The notes under the pieces were generated by a model. It was not told the DNA's origin and did no database searches. It worked only from the letters and a program-made list of their open reading frames with translations. From Romanomermis culicivorax (lineage: Eukaryota; Nematoda; Enoplea; Mermithida; Mermithidae), in NCBI GenBank assembly GCA_963922205.1, contig CAWUHX010000212.1:310001-374000 (forward strand): a DNA stretch of 64,000 nucleotides, read 5' to 3'. Shown piece after piece: positions 48,571 to 58,378 of the stretch. A program made the translations under genes and the position numbers. The first letter of the stretch is position 1. Each line of letters begins with the position of its first letter.

Positions 48571-48728
48571 TTGGAGTTCGAACATCATTGTGTGCCGCGC
48601 AACGAGCTTTGGCCCCACGTGCGCCGACTACAAGCCAATCGATACAGATGCCCCCGCCGGGTATTCTGAAAGCGAGCAAAACCCCGACCAAAGTTTTGCC
48701 TAAAGGTCGCGGATTTCCGCCGAAATGA

Positions 48729-49063
48729 GTCGAAATGGATAAGTATCACGATGCTAACACATCTCTTTTCCTTTCATTAGTTTATTCTTTTTCCACTAGA
48801 ATCTTTTCTTTCAAATCTCTAAAAATTTTAAATTTCTCGGTGTGAAATACTAGTTTTCATTTGCTCATCACTTTGTGCCGTAACATTTTTTGTGATAACA
48901 TTGTTTGAATTTTCTTTGTTTGTGTAGTATGTGCCGCAGCGTAGAGAAACGAGAAAGACAAACTGTCGAAAGAAACTTGCCTAAAAAACGAGCTAAATGC
49001 TCTCATTCGATCAAAACGTCAATTCATCACGACACGTCGAAATCGCTTAAGGCGATTTACATC
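48729..49063 (+). other. 3' untranslated part of element C
   Basis: Between the third-ORF stop and the polypurine tract. No gene; a short frame at 48,905-49,144 runs into the LTR and is not supported. Confidence 0.5.
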
Positions 49064-49077
49064 GAAAGGGGGAGGAG
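49064..49077 (+). other. Polypurine tract of element C
   Basis: GAAAGGGGGAGGAG directly before TGTTGTGG of the 3' LTR. Confidence 0.85.
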
Positions 49078-49650
49078 TGTTGTGGAGCGATTTGGCGTAT
49101 TTGTAAAGCTCGTGTTGTTTTCGAAAAAAGATTGGCAAGTTTGAAGGAAAAGATCGTGACGAGACCCGCAAAGAGGCGTGGCTACAACGTGAAGAAATCA
49201 TGAAAATGTTTTTCATTAGATTCCATTGTACTGTAGCAGAAACGATTGTGTTTTGTGTTTTGTCTGAAAGTGTGAGGCGGCTACTTGTACATTAGTAAAA
49301 TCATGTGAAAAGTGTGTTCTAGGTTGAGTCAAACTATTTGGAAAATAGTTTGAGTAAGCGAGTGAAACTCCTAAGCGGTTAAGATAATACGGCGCGAGTC
49401 TCGGCATCCGAAAACCTTTGGCGACCTGAGCGAAGATCCCTGGATAATTGACACAGCGCTCTCTACGAGCCCGTCAATCTCCTGCGTTCGACTATCGTTG
49501 CCTTAATTCCATAAAACACTCTGAGTGTTTCGTCTATAGCGTTCCGCATGCTCTTCTACGTTCCGTACGTCTCTTCTAAAACGCGCGATAAATCGTCAAG
49601 CTAGACAGCTCTGCGTCCCGTCGTCTACTCTCAATTTCTCACGCACGACA
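49078..49650 (+). repeat. 3' LTR of element C
   Basis: 573 bp, partner of 37,254-37,826. TTTA follows at 49,651-49,654 (target duplication). Most differences between the two LTRs are CG versus TG or CA. Confidence 0.95.
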
Positions 49651-50274
49651 TTTATTGAAGGTGGAAATTGAAGACATTACTCTAGAACGCGATTTCAAAC
49701 CATTTGTTCACGAATTATCTGATGGAGAGATTTATTTTTCAGCGTTTTAGAATACAAAAACCCGAAAATTTTTCCGGCGCTTCGCGCCGAAATGGGAGGC
49801 AAATTACGCTTCATCAGTCTGATTTTAATTTATTTCCAAACGTAATGAAGGTTCATTTTCCAGCGTTTTAGAAAGTGAAAATCAAAAAATTTTTCCGGCG
49901 CTCCGCGTCGGACCATTCTATAGAACACCAATATATTCTTCATGAGCTCATTTTGACTAACATAACCAGAATTTTCTCAATTTTTTTCCTCATTTTTGCA
50001 GGTTTCTGACTACAAATACAACAAAATGCTTGGGTATGCTCCTAAAATGCATAAAAAAGCATCCGTAGCCACATTATAAGCGTTTTTAAAAATAAGGAAA
50101 ATTTTTGGAAAATGAAAAAAATTTTGAGTCCGGTTCTCATGTGGAAAAAATCTTCGAGGAAAAAAACGGTGATGCACACAGTATATCCGCGTAAGATCAA
50201 CATTTTCTGGGGCTATTCAGTGAAAAAATCTAGTCCGCCCCCCCCCCCCTGAAAAAATCCTGCGCACGGCCCTG
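49651..50274. mobile_element. hAT element H1, second copy, remainder
   Basis: Continues the H1 copy split by element C and ends CCTGCGCACGGCCCTG, the exact reverse complement of the H1 terminus at 19,175. It carries two blocks with the TTTTTCCGGCGCT.CGCG hairpin. No coding sequence. Confidence 0.88.
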
Positions 50275-50378
50275 TTAGTCAGATATGTGAAATTGTTTGC
50301 CTAGATAGCACTTTTTAAAATTTTTATGTTATTTTTTCGAAATCAAGTATAATTTGTTTAGAAAAATTGTCAAACTAT

Positions 50379-51687
50379 CAGGGTCGGCGGGCATTGGGTT
50401 TTTGGGTTTTTAAAGAAAAAAATTCATTTTTTTCCATTTTGTTCTCAGGAATAAAATTTCTTCCTGATTTAATAATCCGAATGAGAGTTGAGCCAACTTT
50501 AGTAACTGCAATGCAGTCTTTTCTGACACTGACATGACAACATAGTTGAGATGAGATCACACAACAAACAAATCAAATGCTATCGTAAATTTTCAATTCA
50601 GGTGACTTCTTTGCTTTATTTGATTCGGTTCTTATGACTGTTCTGTTGAGTTGACTTATTCTAATCGAAGAGCTAAAGATTCATATTCAATAAATTTAGC
50701 TTATGTTTGAATCCTCTTTTGGCTAAAGTTGATTTGATTTGGTAGTTTATCTGAATATTAGGCAGATATTACTGCTCATGAGTCATGAGCACTATGAGCA
50801 GTGCTAGTGAGCAGACTGCTAAAGTCTGCTTACAGCCATCAGCATTTGGTGAGCTGACTTGAGCAGCCCTAAAATTTTGAGGAAGACAGCAGACCCACTG
50901 GAGAAAGAGGCAGCTGACGGCTTTTTGGGTTCAAAAATGGGCTGAAAATGGACCACCAACCAAGTATTCTGGTTGAATGGCTGTAAGCAGTATGAATGTT
51001 GAAGAAAGAAACATCAAACTTTTTTCAGCCTGCAAAAACAAAATTTACAAGCAACTGAATGAATAAATGATCTCGGCAAGTGAAGACGATGGAAAAAATA
51101 CGTTTTGTTACTAAATGCTGGAGAGCAGCCAAAAATCTGCTATGCAATAATTGGTTGAGGGGAGGCAAAACGGGGCTCTCGTTCCAAAAAATTGCCTCGA
51201 GAGTACGTTTTTTAAGACTATTAATGGCGAGCAAGCGAAATTTATTTTGTCATGCTATATAATCACGTGTTTTCCATTTTGGTGACCACTGCATCATCAG
51301 AGCATAATTTTTCAACATTTGGCTTTGTTCACAGCAGGCTGCTTAATCGATTTCCATCTGCATCAGTCGAAAAGCTAGTCTTCATAAAATTCAGTGCAGA
51401 AAATTTTTTTCGCGGTGCATTAGTATATGATTTTATTTGTTATGATAAGGAATCTGTATTTTTGCTAAAATCATGAAAAATGATATGAAAATGTTCTGCA
51501 TTATGAAGAATAAAACTTTAGGGATGTTGCATTTGCTTTTTTCATACTTAATCCAGATCCACAATTGTGAAATAAAAAAAAAACCCTGATTAAACCCAGA
51601 GAAACCCATAAAAAACCCCAAAAACCCATAAAAAACCTAAAAAACCCAAATTCGAAATTTTGAAAATGGGGTTTTTTCCCAACTCTG
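50379..51687 (+). mobile_element. hAT element H5 with transposase remnant
   Basis: 1,309 bp. Ends are CAGGGTCGGCGGGCATTGGG and, reverse-complemented, CAGAGTTGGGAAAAAACCCC. The 8-base flanks are CAAACTAT (50,371-50,378) and CAAACTAC (51,688-51,695). Both subterminal regions are rich in GGGTTTTT/AAAAACCC, like H6. It encodes a hAT dimerisation domain remnant. Confidence 0.88.
51080..51416 (+). pseudogene. hAT transposase C-terminal remnant
   Basis: Two short frames in succession. The second contains ILVTTASSEHNFSTFGFVHS followed by a SRLLNRFPSASVEKLVFIK stretch, the pattern of the hAT dimerisation domain (A-S-S-E-R-x-FS, then R-x-R-L, then E-x-L-x-F). The preceding frame (51,080-51,262) supplies weaker upstream homology. 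The DDE core is not recognisable. A frame change separates the two pieces, so no active transposase is made. It may belong to the source family that mobilised the MITEs H5 and H6. Confidence 0.7.
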
Positions 51688-51856
51688 CAAACTACAGCAT
51701 TATTTCCATTTTTATGACGACTTTCTCTTCTCTCTTGCTCATTTTCCTTCGACATCTTCTCAATCATTGGTGCAAAGTCAAATCTGCTGGCGGTCAGCAA
51801 GAATCTGCTGGAAGTCAGTAAAAATCTGCTGGGGGTCAAAACCCCCCAACCTCCCC

Positions 51857-52361
51857 CCACGTGCACGTATGGGTTAAACCCCCTTACCTGAGATGCTGGC
51901 CAACAGACATGCACGGCAAGAATTTTTCAGGAGGTAGGGTCCATGGACTTTTTTCCAAATGGGTAGGGGGGGTGAGCAAAAAAACAAAAAAAAAGTTCTG
52001 TAAGGCTGTTTTTCATACAATGCACAAAAATCATCAAAAAAGCTGTCTTGGAAAAAGTTTAGGGGGGTGTTTGACGATTTTTTTGGCCGGGTGGGGGTGG
52101 CCAGGGTCTGAGGTATGGGGGTTTACCCCCCCCCCCCTATGTGCATGTATGCTGGCCAACCCCCCTGGCCCAAAAGAAATCGTCAATAAACCCCCGGCGA
52201 ACTTTTCCCAAAACAGATTTTTTGATTATTTTTGTGCATATTTTGTATGAAAAACAAGCTTTTAGAACTTTTTCTTGTTTTTTTGCTCGCCCACCTCCCC
52301 TACGCCCTGGATAAAAAGTCCAAGGAGCCTCCCCCTGGAAAATTCTTGCCGTGCATGTCTG
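51857..52361. mobile_element. hAT-type MITE H4, outer copy (split)
   Basis: Reverse-oriented copy of the inner element. One end is GCCGTGCATGTCTG at 52,361; the other is near CACGTGCACGTATGGG at about 51,857. It is interrupted by the inner copy at 51,904-52,151. Its own target duplication is not clear. Confidence 0.6.
51904..52151. mobile_element. hAT-type MITE H4, inner copy
   Basis: 248 bp, ends CAGACATGCACGG and, reverse-complemented, CATACATGCACATAG. An exact 8-base duplication CTGGCCAA flanks it (51,896-51,903 and 52,152-52,159). It sits inside another copy of itself in opposite orientation, which makes the region look like one large hairpin. Confidence 0.85.
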
Positions 52362-52365
52362 AAGG

Positions 52366-52768
52366 GTTCCCCCCCCCAGAAATCGTCGGCCATTGTAGCT
52401 GGACATTGGGCGTCCCCAAAATTTTCCAATCTTTATGGCAAGCGACATGGTAGTCATAGGGACCCACATACTTTTGGTCGGCGAAATATTGAAAAATGTC
52501 AATTTTTTTATGAAAGATGTCAAAATGTCAACAAAAAATGGTCTAAAACGTCAATTTTCTTGGCGCTTCGCGGCGTGGATACGTTTTTACGGTATTTTAT
52601 ACAAAAATTAATTATTATTTTTTGCACGGTTTTGCGGACTTTTTTGGTGTAAAAGACGAATTTTTTTCTCTCCCCTTAAACTTTGGGGAATTAGTGATCC
52701 CCAGCCCCAAAAAAATTGTCCGATTCCCCTCCCCCCCCCACAAGCCTCAGGGCTTCGTGTATGCCTGG
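52366..52768. mobile_element. hAT-type MITE H3, reversed diverged copy d
   Basis: Reverse complement shows the H3 order: CATACACGAAGCCC.GAGG, a G-run, ATCACTAATTCCCC, the GGCGCTTCGCGGCG hairpin and CCAGAAATCGTCGGCC near the far end. Exact ends are uncertain. Confidence 0.6.
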
Positions 52769-53653
52769 GGAGGGCACTGTCTTCTTTTTCGCCCGGACTC
52801 TTTCGTTGTTTAGCGATAGAGGTCTAAATTTTTTTCGTAATTTCAGTTAAGTCGTTTTTTACTGGGTGAAAATTTCCATTGCTGCTTCTTTATTTATGCT
52901 TTTTCAAGATTATTAAAACATTCAAATTTTTCTGAATTCATTCGCCAAAAAAAAGGAAAAATAAAAGTTTTGAAGTTCTAGACCGTTAATTGATCAGGTA
53001 ATTGATAAAACATCAAAGAAGAATGATGAGTAGGTAGTTATATATTCTGGCTATCATAAAGACATTTCCTTTGGATGAAAACTCAGCTTCAGTATCCCAA
53101 CGATTTCAGGCATTGTATGTGGGACTATCTAGGCAGATGAAAAGATGTGTTAGTCAAATTATTAACACTATTAACAGTATCCGGCGTATATAAAAAATAT
53201 ACTCACAGTGTACGGCTAATACACACCGTAATTTTTCGTTTTTTTCGGGTTTTTTACACGTATAAATAGCAACCAAACGGTGTTATCTGCCAACCGTAGA
53301 GCTCTTCCCCCAAATGTGGATTTTTGAGTTTGAAGTTTTCTTGGGGTAAGGGCTGGTGCGCGGTTTTGATCGGGGTGTTTATTACACTTTGTGGTTTTTC
53401 GGGGTTCTATTTGAAGTCGATTATTGATGGTGAAGTAGGTTTTTTGTACAGGCCAGACCAATTGCGATGTGCAGCTTTGAAAAAAATTTTGGTTGTACAG
53501 ATAAAGTTTCAGCTGCTGGCTCTAACATTCATAAATTCGCTTGATTTCATCAGAAAAATGATTAAAAGCTACTTCTCTGTATTTCATTCAGTTTACATCA
53601 GTTTTAGACTTTTGATAATAATGATACCTAATGGTAACAATAATAATAACAAT
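52769..53653. other. No gene seen
   Basis: AT-rich. A frame at 53,324-53,704 has some hydrophobic residues but no motif and runs into the next repeat, so it is not called. Confidence 0.4.
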
Positions 53654-53990
53654 CATTCATGTAATGGTGCCCCGAAGTCTTTGGGGGTCGGACAACTCTT
53701 TTGAAGGGTCACTAATTCCCTAAAATTTTAGAGGCGGTGTCTCTGAAAACAAAATCGAATTTTTCCATCAATAGAGCCTGAAGAAAGGTTGAAAAATTAC
53801 GATTTTTGTCTAAAAAACCGTTGAAAATGTATCCATGGTCCAAAGCGCCGAGAAAATTGACGTTTTTGACGATTTTTGGATCAGAAATTTGATGTGTTTG
53901 CACGTGCACATCATGTTGGTGGCTAGCCATATGGCCGACGATTTCTGGAGGGGGGTGATTCATAGAGCACTTGCCCATAATTACATTGAC
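53654..53990. mobile_element. hAT-type MITE H3, copy c
   Basis: Starts CATTCATGTAATGG, includes CACTAATTCCCTAAAATTTTAGAGGCGGTGTCTCTGA-like sequence split over the family pattern, and ends near TTACATTGACAT. Target duplication is masked by adjoining AAT microsatellite DNA. Confidence 0.6.
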
Positions 53991-54021
53991 ATAATAATAA
54001 TAGTAATAATAATAATAATGA
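53991..54021. repeat. AAT microsatellite
   Basis: Imperfect run of ATA/AAT triplets (ATAATAATAGTAATAATAAT). Confidence 0.8.
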
Positions 54022-54100
54022 ATTTTATTCGAGTATGTCAATGAAAACAAAAACGAAATAAATTAATACAAAAATAAATGTTAATGATACATGAATATAA

Positions 54101-54165
54101 ATGTTGGATTACGTCAAAAACATACCCAGGTACCTAGCGCAAAGGCTTATAGCCGAACCTCTTTC
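54101..54165 (+). other. Possible first exon of an unidentified gene
   Basis: ATG followed by a 21-codon amphipathic basic stretch (MLDYVKNIPRYLAQRLIAEP) that ends at a GTATGC donor-like site. It could be a mitochondrial targeting leader. No downstream exon with matching phase was identified, and it cannot simply join the gene at 56,451, which has an in-frame TGA before its ATG. Confidence 0.2.
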
Positions 54166-55484
54166 AGGTATGCATGTGGACCAAACTAAAAATTATAGAT
54201 CGCAGATATGTTCCACATCCTTTTTATCATTTGAAATAAGGTTTATTGAATTTGAATTAATTCAAAATATATTTGAAATTTCGAATTATCATCGTTAGCA
54301 TTGAAGTAATTCAATTGGGCACTTGTAGTGATTGCTCTTTTGTTCGCATTTATATAAGCCCACGGAATTCTCAGATAGTTCAGTTACATTTTTAATTTTC
54401 AAAGGGTGAAAATAAATAGAAACATAGACCAATCCTTGAATATGGTACAGCATGGAATTCTTATTTGATTTTTGACATTAAAATGATAGGAATAGTGCAG
54501 CGCGTATTCAAAAAAGAATACCGCTGCACAAACGTCCGGTTGAATGAAGACAAGCTTTGTGCACTTGGTTAGGAACGGTTATATGTATGTACGCCGCCAT
54601 CTTTTTCAATTTCGTCATGTACAAAATTGTTCATGATAATGTATTGCTATTTAATGATTTTTTTATCGCCTCATAATCTTTCACGCTCTAACAGTCGTCT
54701 CAAACGGTATTTGCTGGAGTTCGGACCAGATTAGATATCAGGGTGTAATTCATTCGATGACAAGTTTGATTTTCAGATGCTAAGAATATTATGCTAGCTA
54801 AAATTATCGGTTTTAGTCATTTCCGGGATCAGAATAGGGTCAGGATCGTATGTTGTAGCATTAAGATATAAGATTGGTGGGCACGAAGCAGAGGAATTTC
54901 CATTTTCCCGCAAAAATCGATTCTTTTCGAAAGAAGTTTTTACTTAGCGCTTATCTCTCTCCTAAGTTCTTCCTTCTAGATTCCCATATCTTATTCGTGC
55001 ATCTCCGCAAAATTCAAGTCAGATATGCATTATTATCGTAGAAAATTCACAGATTGTCATTGATGTAGGATTTTTTTATTTGTAACTTGTAAACGGTAGT
55101 CGAGTCGGTTTGTGCTTCATAATTGTGTAACATTTTTCAGTATTTATGGCAAACAGTAACTGGTTGATTTGCAAAAATTTAAGACACACTTTCTGAGATA
55201 TTCGACCTTGTCTATGATAAAGTCAAAAATTAATTACACCTAAAAATCGAATGTTTTGTGTATTTTTGTGCGTTGTGTATCACAGCGACATTCATTCGGC
55301 ACGAAAGTAAAAATTTGCATAATTACAGTAACCCAAAGTTTGAAATTTTCATAGCATTATTTGGTCAGGGCGCAGGATTAACGATATCCCAGGCCTAGAA
55401 AGACTTAACTCTTCCATTGAATAATGTTCATAAAGCTATGCTCTAAACCTTAGCTTAACAACTTCCCATAATCATTATGCTAAT
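54166..55484. other. No gene seen
   Basis: AT-rich intergenic DNA without convincing exons. Confidence 0.4.
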
Positions 55485-55922
55485 CATACATGTAACGGAG
55501 CCCCGAGGTCCGGGGGGGGGGGGTTGGGCGACTTTTTTGTGGCCGGGGGTCAGTAATTCCCAAAATTTTGAAGGGAGGGGTGTCTCATGGGAAAAAAATT
55601 CGATTTTTTCCCGGAAAAAGGCCTTAAATATAGTTCAAAAAAAGTAATTTTTCCCTAAAAAGACCGAAAAAATGTATTCAAGGCGCGAAGCGCCAAGAAA
55701 ATTCACATTTTTCGCCATTTTTCGTTCAAAAATTGACACTTTTAGTCAAAAAATTGAAATTTTTCAGTATTTTTCTGATCAAAAGTATGAGGATTCCTAC
55801 GGCTACCATATGGCTAGCCATTGGATTGAAAAATCCTGGGGGGCGGTCGCTCAATGGCTAGCCATATGGTCCACGATTTCTGGGGGGGTTCCCGTAGCAC
55901 TTCCCCCACAATTACTTGTATG
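55485..55922. mobile_element. hAT-type MITE H3, copy a
   Basis: 438 bp, ends CATACATGTAACGGAGCC and, reverse-complemented, CATACAAGTAATTG. An exact 8-base duplication ATGCTAAT flanks it (55,477-55,484 and 55,923-55,930). The interior has a GGCGCGAAGCGCC hairpin and GGCTAGCCATATGG words. Confidence 0.93.
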
Positions 55923-55969
55923 ATGCTAATTGCACTTTTCAAAAAATCTAAATTTATAAAAAACGAGAC

Positions 55970-56240
55970 AGAAGAATGTCCATGATGTCAATTTAGGTGC
56001 CCACTGGGCACCTTCCTATATGAGATGCCGCGGTATTTTTTCTTCATTTCTACAGTCTTAAATATTATATTAAACCTTCAATCAGATTTGCGTTGCGTAC
56101 CTTCGGAGGTTTTTGAGACTGGGATATATTACTGTAATTTCACACGAAAGTGTTGATAAATGCCATTACATCTGCTATCCATGAGATGCTGAAAAAACTG
56201 CATGCATCGAAATAAGACGAATATCGAGAAACGGTGTGAG
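55970..56240. repeat. Dispersed repeat, copy 1 (partner at 59,870)
   Basis: Matches 59,870-60,135 in the same orientation with many changes: GGGCACCTT.C..TA..ATGCCGC, TTTTTTCTT.ATTTCT, ATGAGATGC-like words and GTGTGAGTC at the end. Not coding. Confidence 0.6.
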
Positions 56241-56450
56241 TCAGTATCCAAAATCCAAAATTTCGGAGTTCTGTTGCTATGTGCATTCTTGTTTTCATGC
56301 ACAATTAATATCATTATGTTACTCAACCTATGAAATTATCCAGTGCGTCAATTTTAAGTACTATTATAAATTATTAATTTATCATAGGTCAATGTAATGG
56401 GAAGTATATTCGTGCAGTATTTTTATAGGGCACCTGTGTAACCCTGATTC

Positions 56451-57545
56451 ATGGCCACGAAACGATATTGGGTCGGAATGCCTAACGTTCATTCGAAATT
56501 AAGACCCATTAAATACGATAAATTACCGATGAAAAATGAATATTCCAAATTTGAACGACAGTTCCGCGAAAAAAATGAGGCATTGGCTAAGTTTAATCAC
56601 GAATTCTGGTCTGAACATAATCAACGATATGATCTGGTAAGAATATGAAGTACGGTATTCTGCTATTGCATGTTCGCTAAAAATTTAGGAGCGAATAAGA
56701 TTTCTCGAACAGAGAACTATTAACGTCAAAAATATTGATATGAATCAAGGTGAGTTGGAACTGTAAGGAGTTTTTGGGAGCCATTGTTGTAAGTTCTACA
56801 TTTGGTCTTTAAATAGTTGTAACGAAAAATATCATAAAAAATAAAATTATATATTTTTAGCCAAGTGCCTAAAGTCAGCACTCAACTGTCTGAATTTCTT
56901 TTAGATTGTTTGAAGAGTTTAGTTTTCACTTCGAAATTGAACCTTTGTCGTTATAGAAAATATCCTACAAAATTTTTCCACATGTTATATATTCGTAATG
57001 TGTAAGTTTTCAAAAAGTTCAGCATTCGAAAAAAACAATATCAGACTTTTTTAATGGAGGTAAATCAAACTTCATCAATAAAATAATGTTTGTTTTATGA
57101 AAATATAATTTTTCTCGAGTTTTCCCTTCGTAATCGTCAAAATTAGATTTCGACGTCTTTTAACTAATCTAGGACTTCATGTCGACGCGAAATTTCACTC
57201 TTGTTGATAATATATGCTGAATACGCTACATGATTCTGTGACCCTTCCAGATGCACATTCATTTGCTTTTTCCAGTTGAAAATTTCGACGATAAAATTTT
57301 AGCCGAATTTTATAAAAAGTTTTTGGACGACAATTGGCAGCGACATTGGGATTACAATTGGTAAGATTTGCAACAGAATAGGACTTTATGATTAGAATCA
57401 TGTCAGCCTTTATGTTCTTGAATCTCTTTAAGATTCTTTTATGTTTTTCAAAAGGGCGTGGTATAGACGTAATGTCGAATTAATCGGTTTGGCCTTCAAA
57501 GTACACATTTACCGTTTCGTCGGAAAGTATTTAAGCGGAAAATAG
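56451..57545 (+). CDS. COA8: COA8/APOPT1-like protein, four exons
   Basis: Exons 56,451-56,636, 56,689-56,749, 57,276-57,360 and 57,455-57,545; all introns are GT-AG and the phases (0, 1, 2) join correctly into about 140 codons ending TAG. The protein resembles cytochrome c oxidase assembly factor 8 (APOPT1): an early YWVGMPNVHSKLRPI block (family: W-I-G-P-P-x-x-x-S-N-L-R-P), NHEFWSEHNQRY, a central EFYKKFLDDNWQRH block and a C-terminal WYRRNVELIGLAFKV block. COA8 acts in mitochondria in complex IV assembly. The vertebrate protein is longer, with an N-terminal targeting leader; here an in-frame TGA at 56,445 lies just before the ATG, so no leader is visible. A TTTTTATAG acceptor-like site about 23 bases upstream of the ATG may mark a 5' leader exon or trans-splice site. 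Confidence 0.82.
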
Positions 57546-57563
57546 TATCGAATCATATGAATC

Positions 57564-57933
57564 CTACATGTAATTAGGAGAAGCGCCATAAGAACCGCTT
57601 ACAGAAATCGTTGATCATATGGCTGGCCATATGGTGACCTCTTCACAAGATTTTCCAATCATATCGCCAGCCATATGGTAGTCATAGGGATTATCTTACT
57701 TTTGATTTTGATCATAGGGACACCTTAGCAAAAAAATGCTAATTTTTTGGCGCTTTGCGGCATTAATACACTTCAAATTATTTTTTAGGCTAAAAGTGCT
57801 ACTCTTTGTACAATTTTTCGTACTTTTTTGGCGAAAAAATCTATATGTTTTTGCTTCTAAGACCTCTCTAATATTTTGGGCAACCAATGACACTCCGCCC
57901 CCATAAATTCGCTTGGCCTCCCAGACCTAGGAG
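57564..57933. mobile_element. hAT-type MITE H3, reversed copy e (split by copy b)
   Basis: Begins about 19 bases after the COA8-like stop with TACATGTAATTAGG, follows H3 in reverse (GGCTGGCCATATGG, GGCGCTTTGCGGC, GCTTGGCCTCCCAGACC) and continues after copy b at 58,366-58,378. TATGAATC/TATGAATG may be its 8-base duplication. Confidence 0.65.
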
Positions 57934-58365
57934 CATACATGTAACGGAGCCGCGAGGTCTGGGGGGGGATTGGGCCACTTTTTTTGGGCCGGGGGTCAGT
58001 AATTCCCAAAATTCTGGGGGGAGGGGTCTCTGAAGGAAAAAAATTTCGATTTTTTCACGAAAAAAGTCCCAAAAACAGTTCAAAAAATAGTAATTTTTGT
58101 CTAAAAATGATAAAAAAATGTATTAATGGCGCGAAGCGCCGAGAAAATTGACGTTTTTGACCATTTTTTTCAAAAATTGACATTTTTCATCAAAAAATTG
58201 ACATTTTTCCGATCAAAAGTATGGGGGTCCCTAGGGCTACCCTATGGCTAGCTATAGGATTGGAAAATCCTGGTGGGGGGGGGGGCGGTCGCCCAATGGC
58301 TAGCCATATGGTCGACGATTTCTGGGGGGGGGGTTCCCATAGCACTCCCCCCAATTACATGTATG
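57934..58365. mobile_element. hAT-type MITE H3, copy b
   Basis: 432 bp, ends CATACATGTAACGGAGCC and, reverse-complemented, CATACATGTAATTGGGG. Flanks are CCTAGGAG and CCTCGGAG (8 bases, one change). It is inserted inside the reversed copy e, between the COA8-like and MEA1-like genes. Confidence 0.9.
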
Positions 58366-58378
58366 CCTCGGAGCTCCG

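Larger units (their letters stand above)
44298..48728 (+). pseudogene. Element C third ORF: DEDDy 3'-5' exonuclease-like protein (damaged)
   Basis: Exon 1 (ATG 44,298 to 44,460) ends RQDDRFFFAD at GTAAGT; exon 2 starts at 44,674. The exonuclease-like domain is at 44,800-45,440: motif I GFDAEK (Asp 44,851, Glu 44,857), motif II IVIGFDQADDWKCLKD (45,049-45,096), motif [12 protein letters not shown] (Tyr 45,378, Asp 45,390), the RNase D/WRN arrangement. A domain shared with A follows (46,130-46,560), then an acidic Ser/Thr linker, an Arg/Ser-Glu-rich basic stretch (47,270-47,440), the helical domain shared with A and A0 (47,780-48,130) and a basic Pro tail. Damage: frame changes near 44,700, 45,360 and 45,585; TGA at 46,052 and 47,441; a 242-bp MITE at 48,329. 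Likely role, by inference, is nucleic-acid trimming in the element's life cycle. No known LTR-element protein I recall has this layout. Confidence 0.8.

Noticed and set aside
51904..52361. Long hairpin as a source of small interfering RNA or a foldback element
   Set aside because: The 8-base duplication shows two nested copies in opposite orientation; a hairpin RNA could still arise secondarily but is not needed to explain the structure.
52275..52652. 125-codon plus-strand frame
   Set aside because: It runs through the join of two MITEs (H4 and H3), so it is a chance product of repeat DNA.
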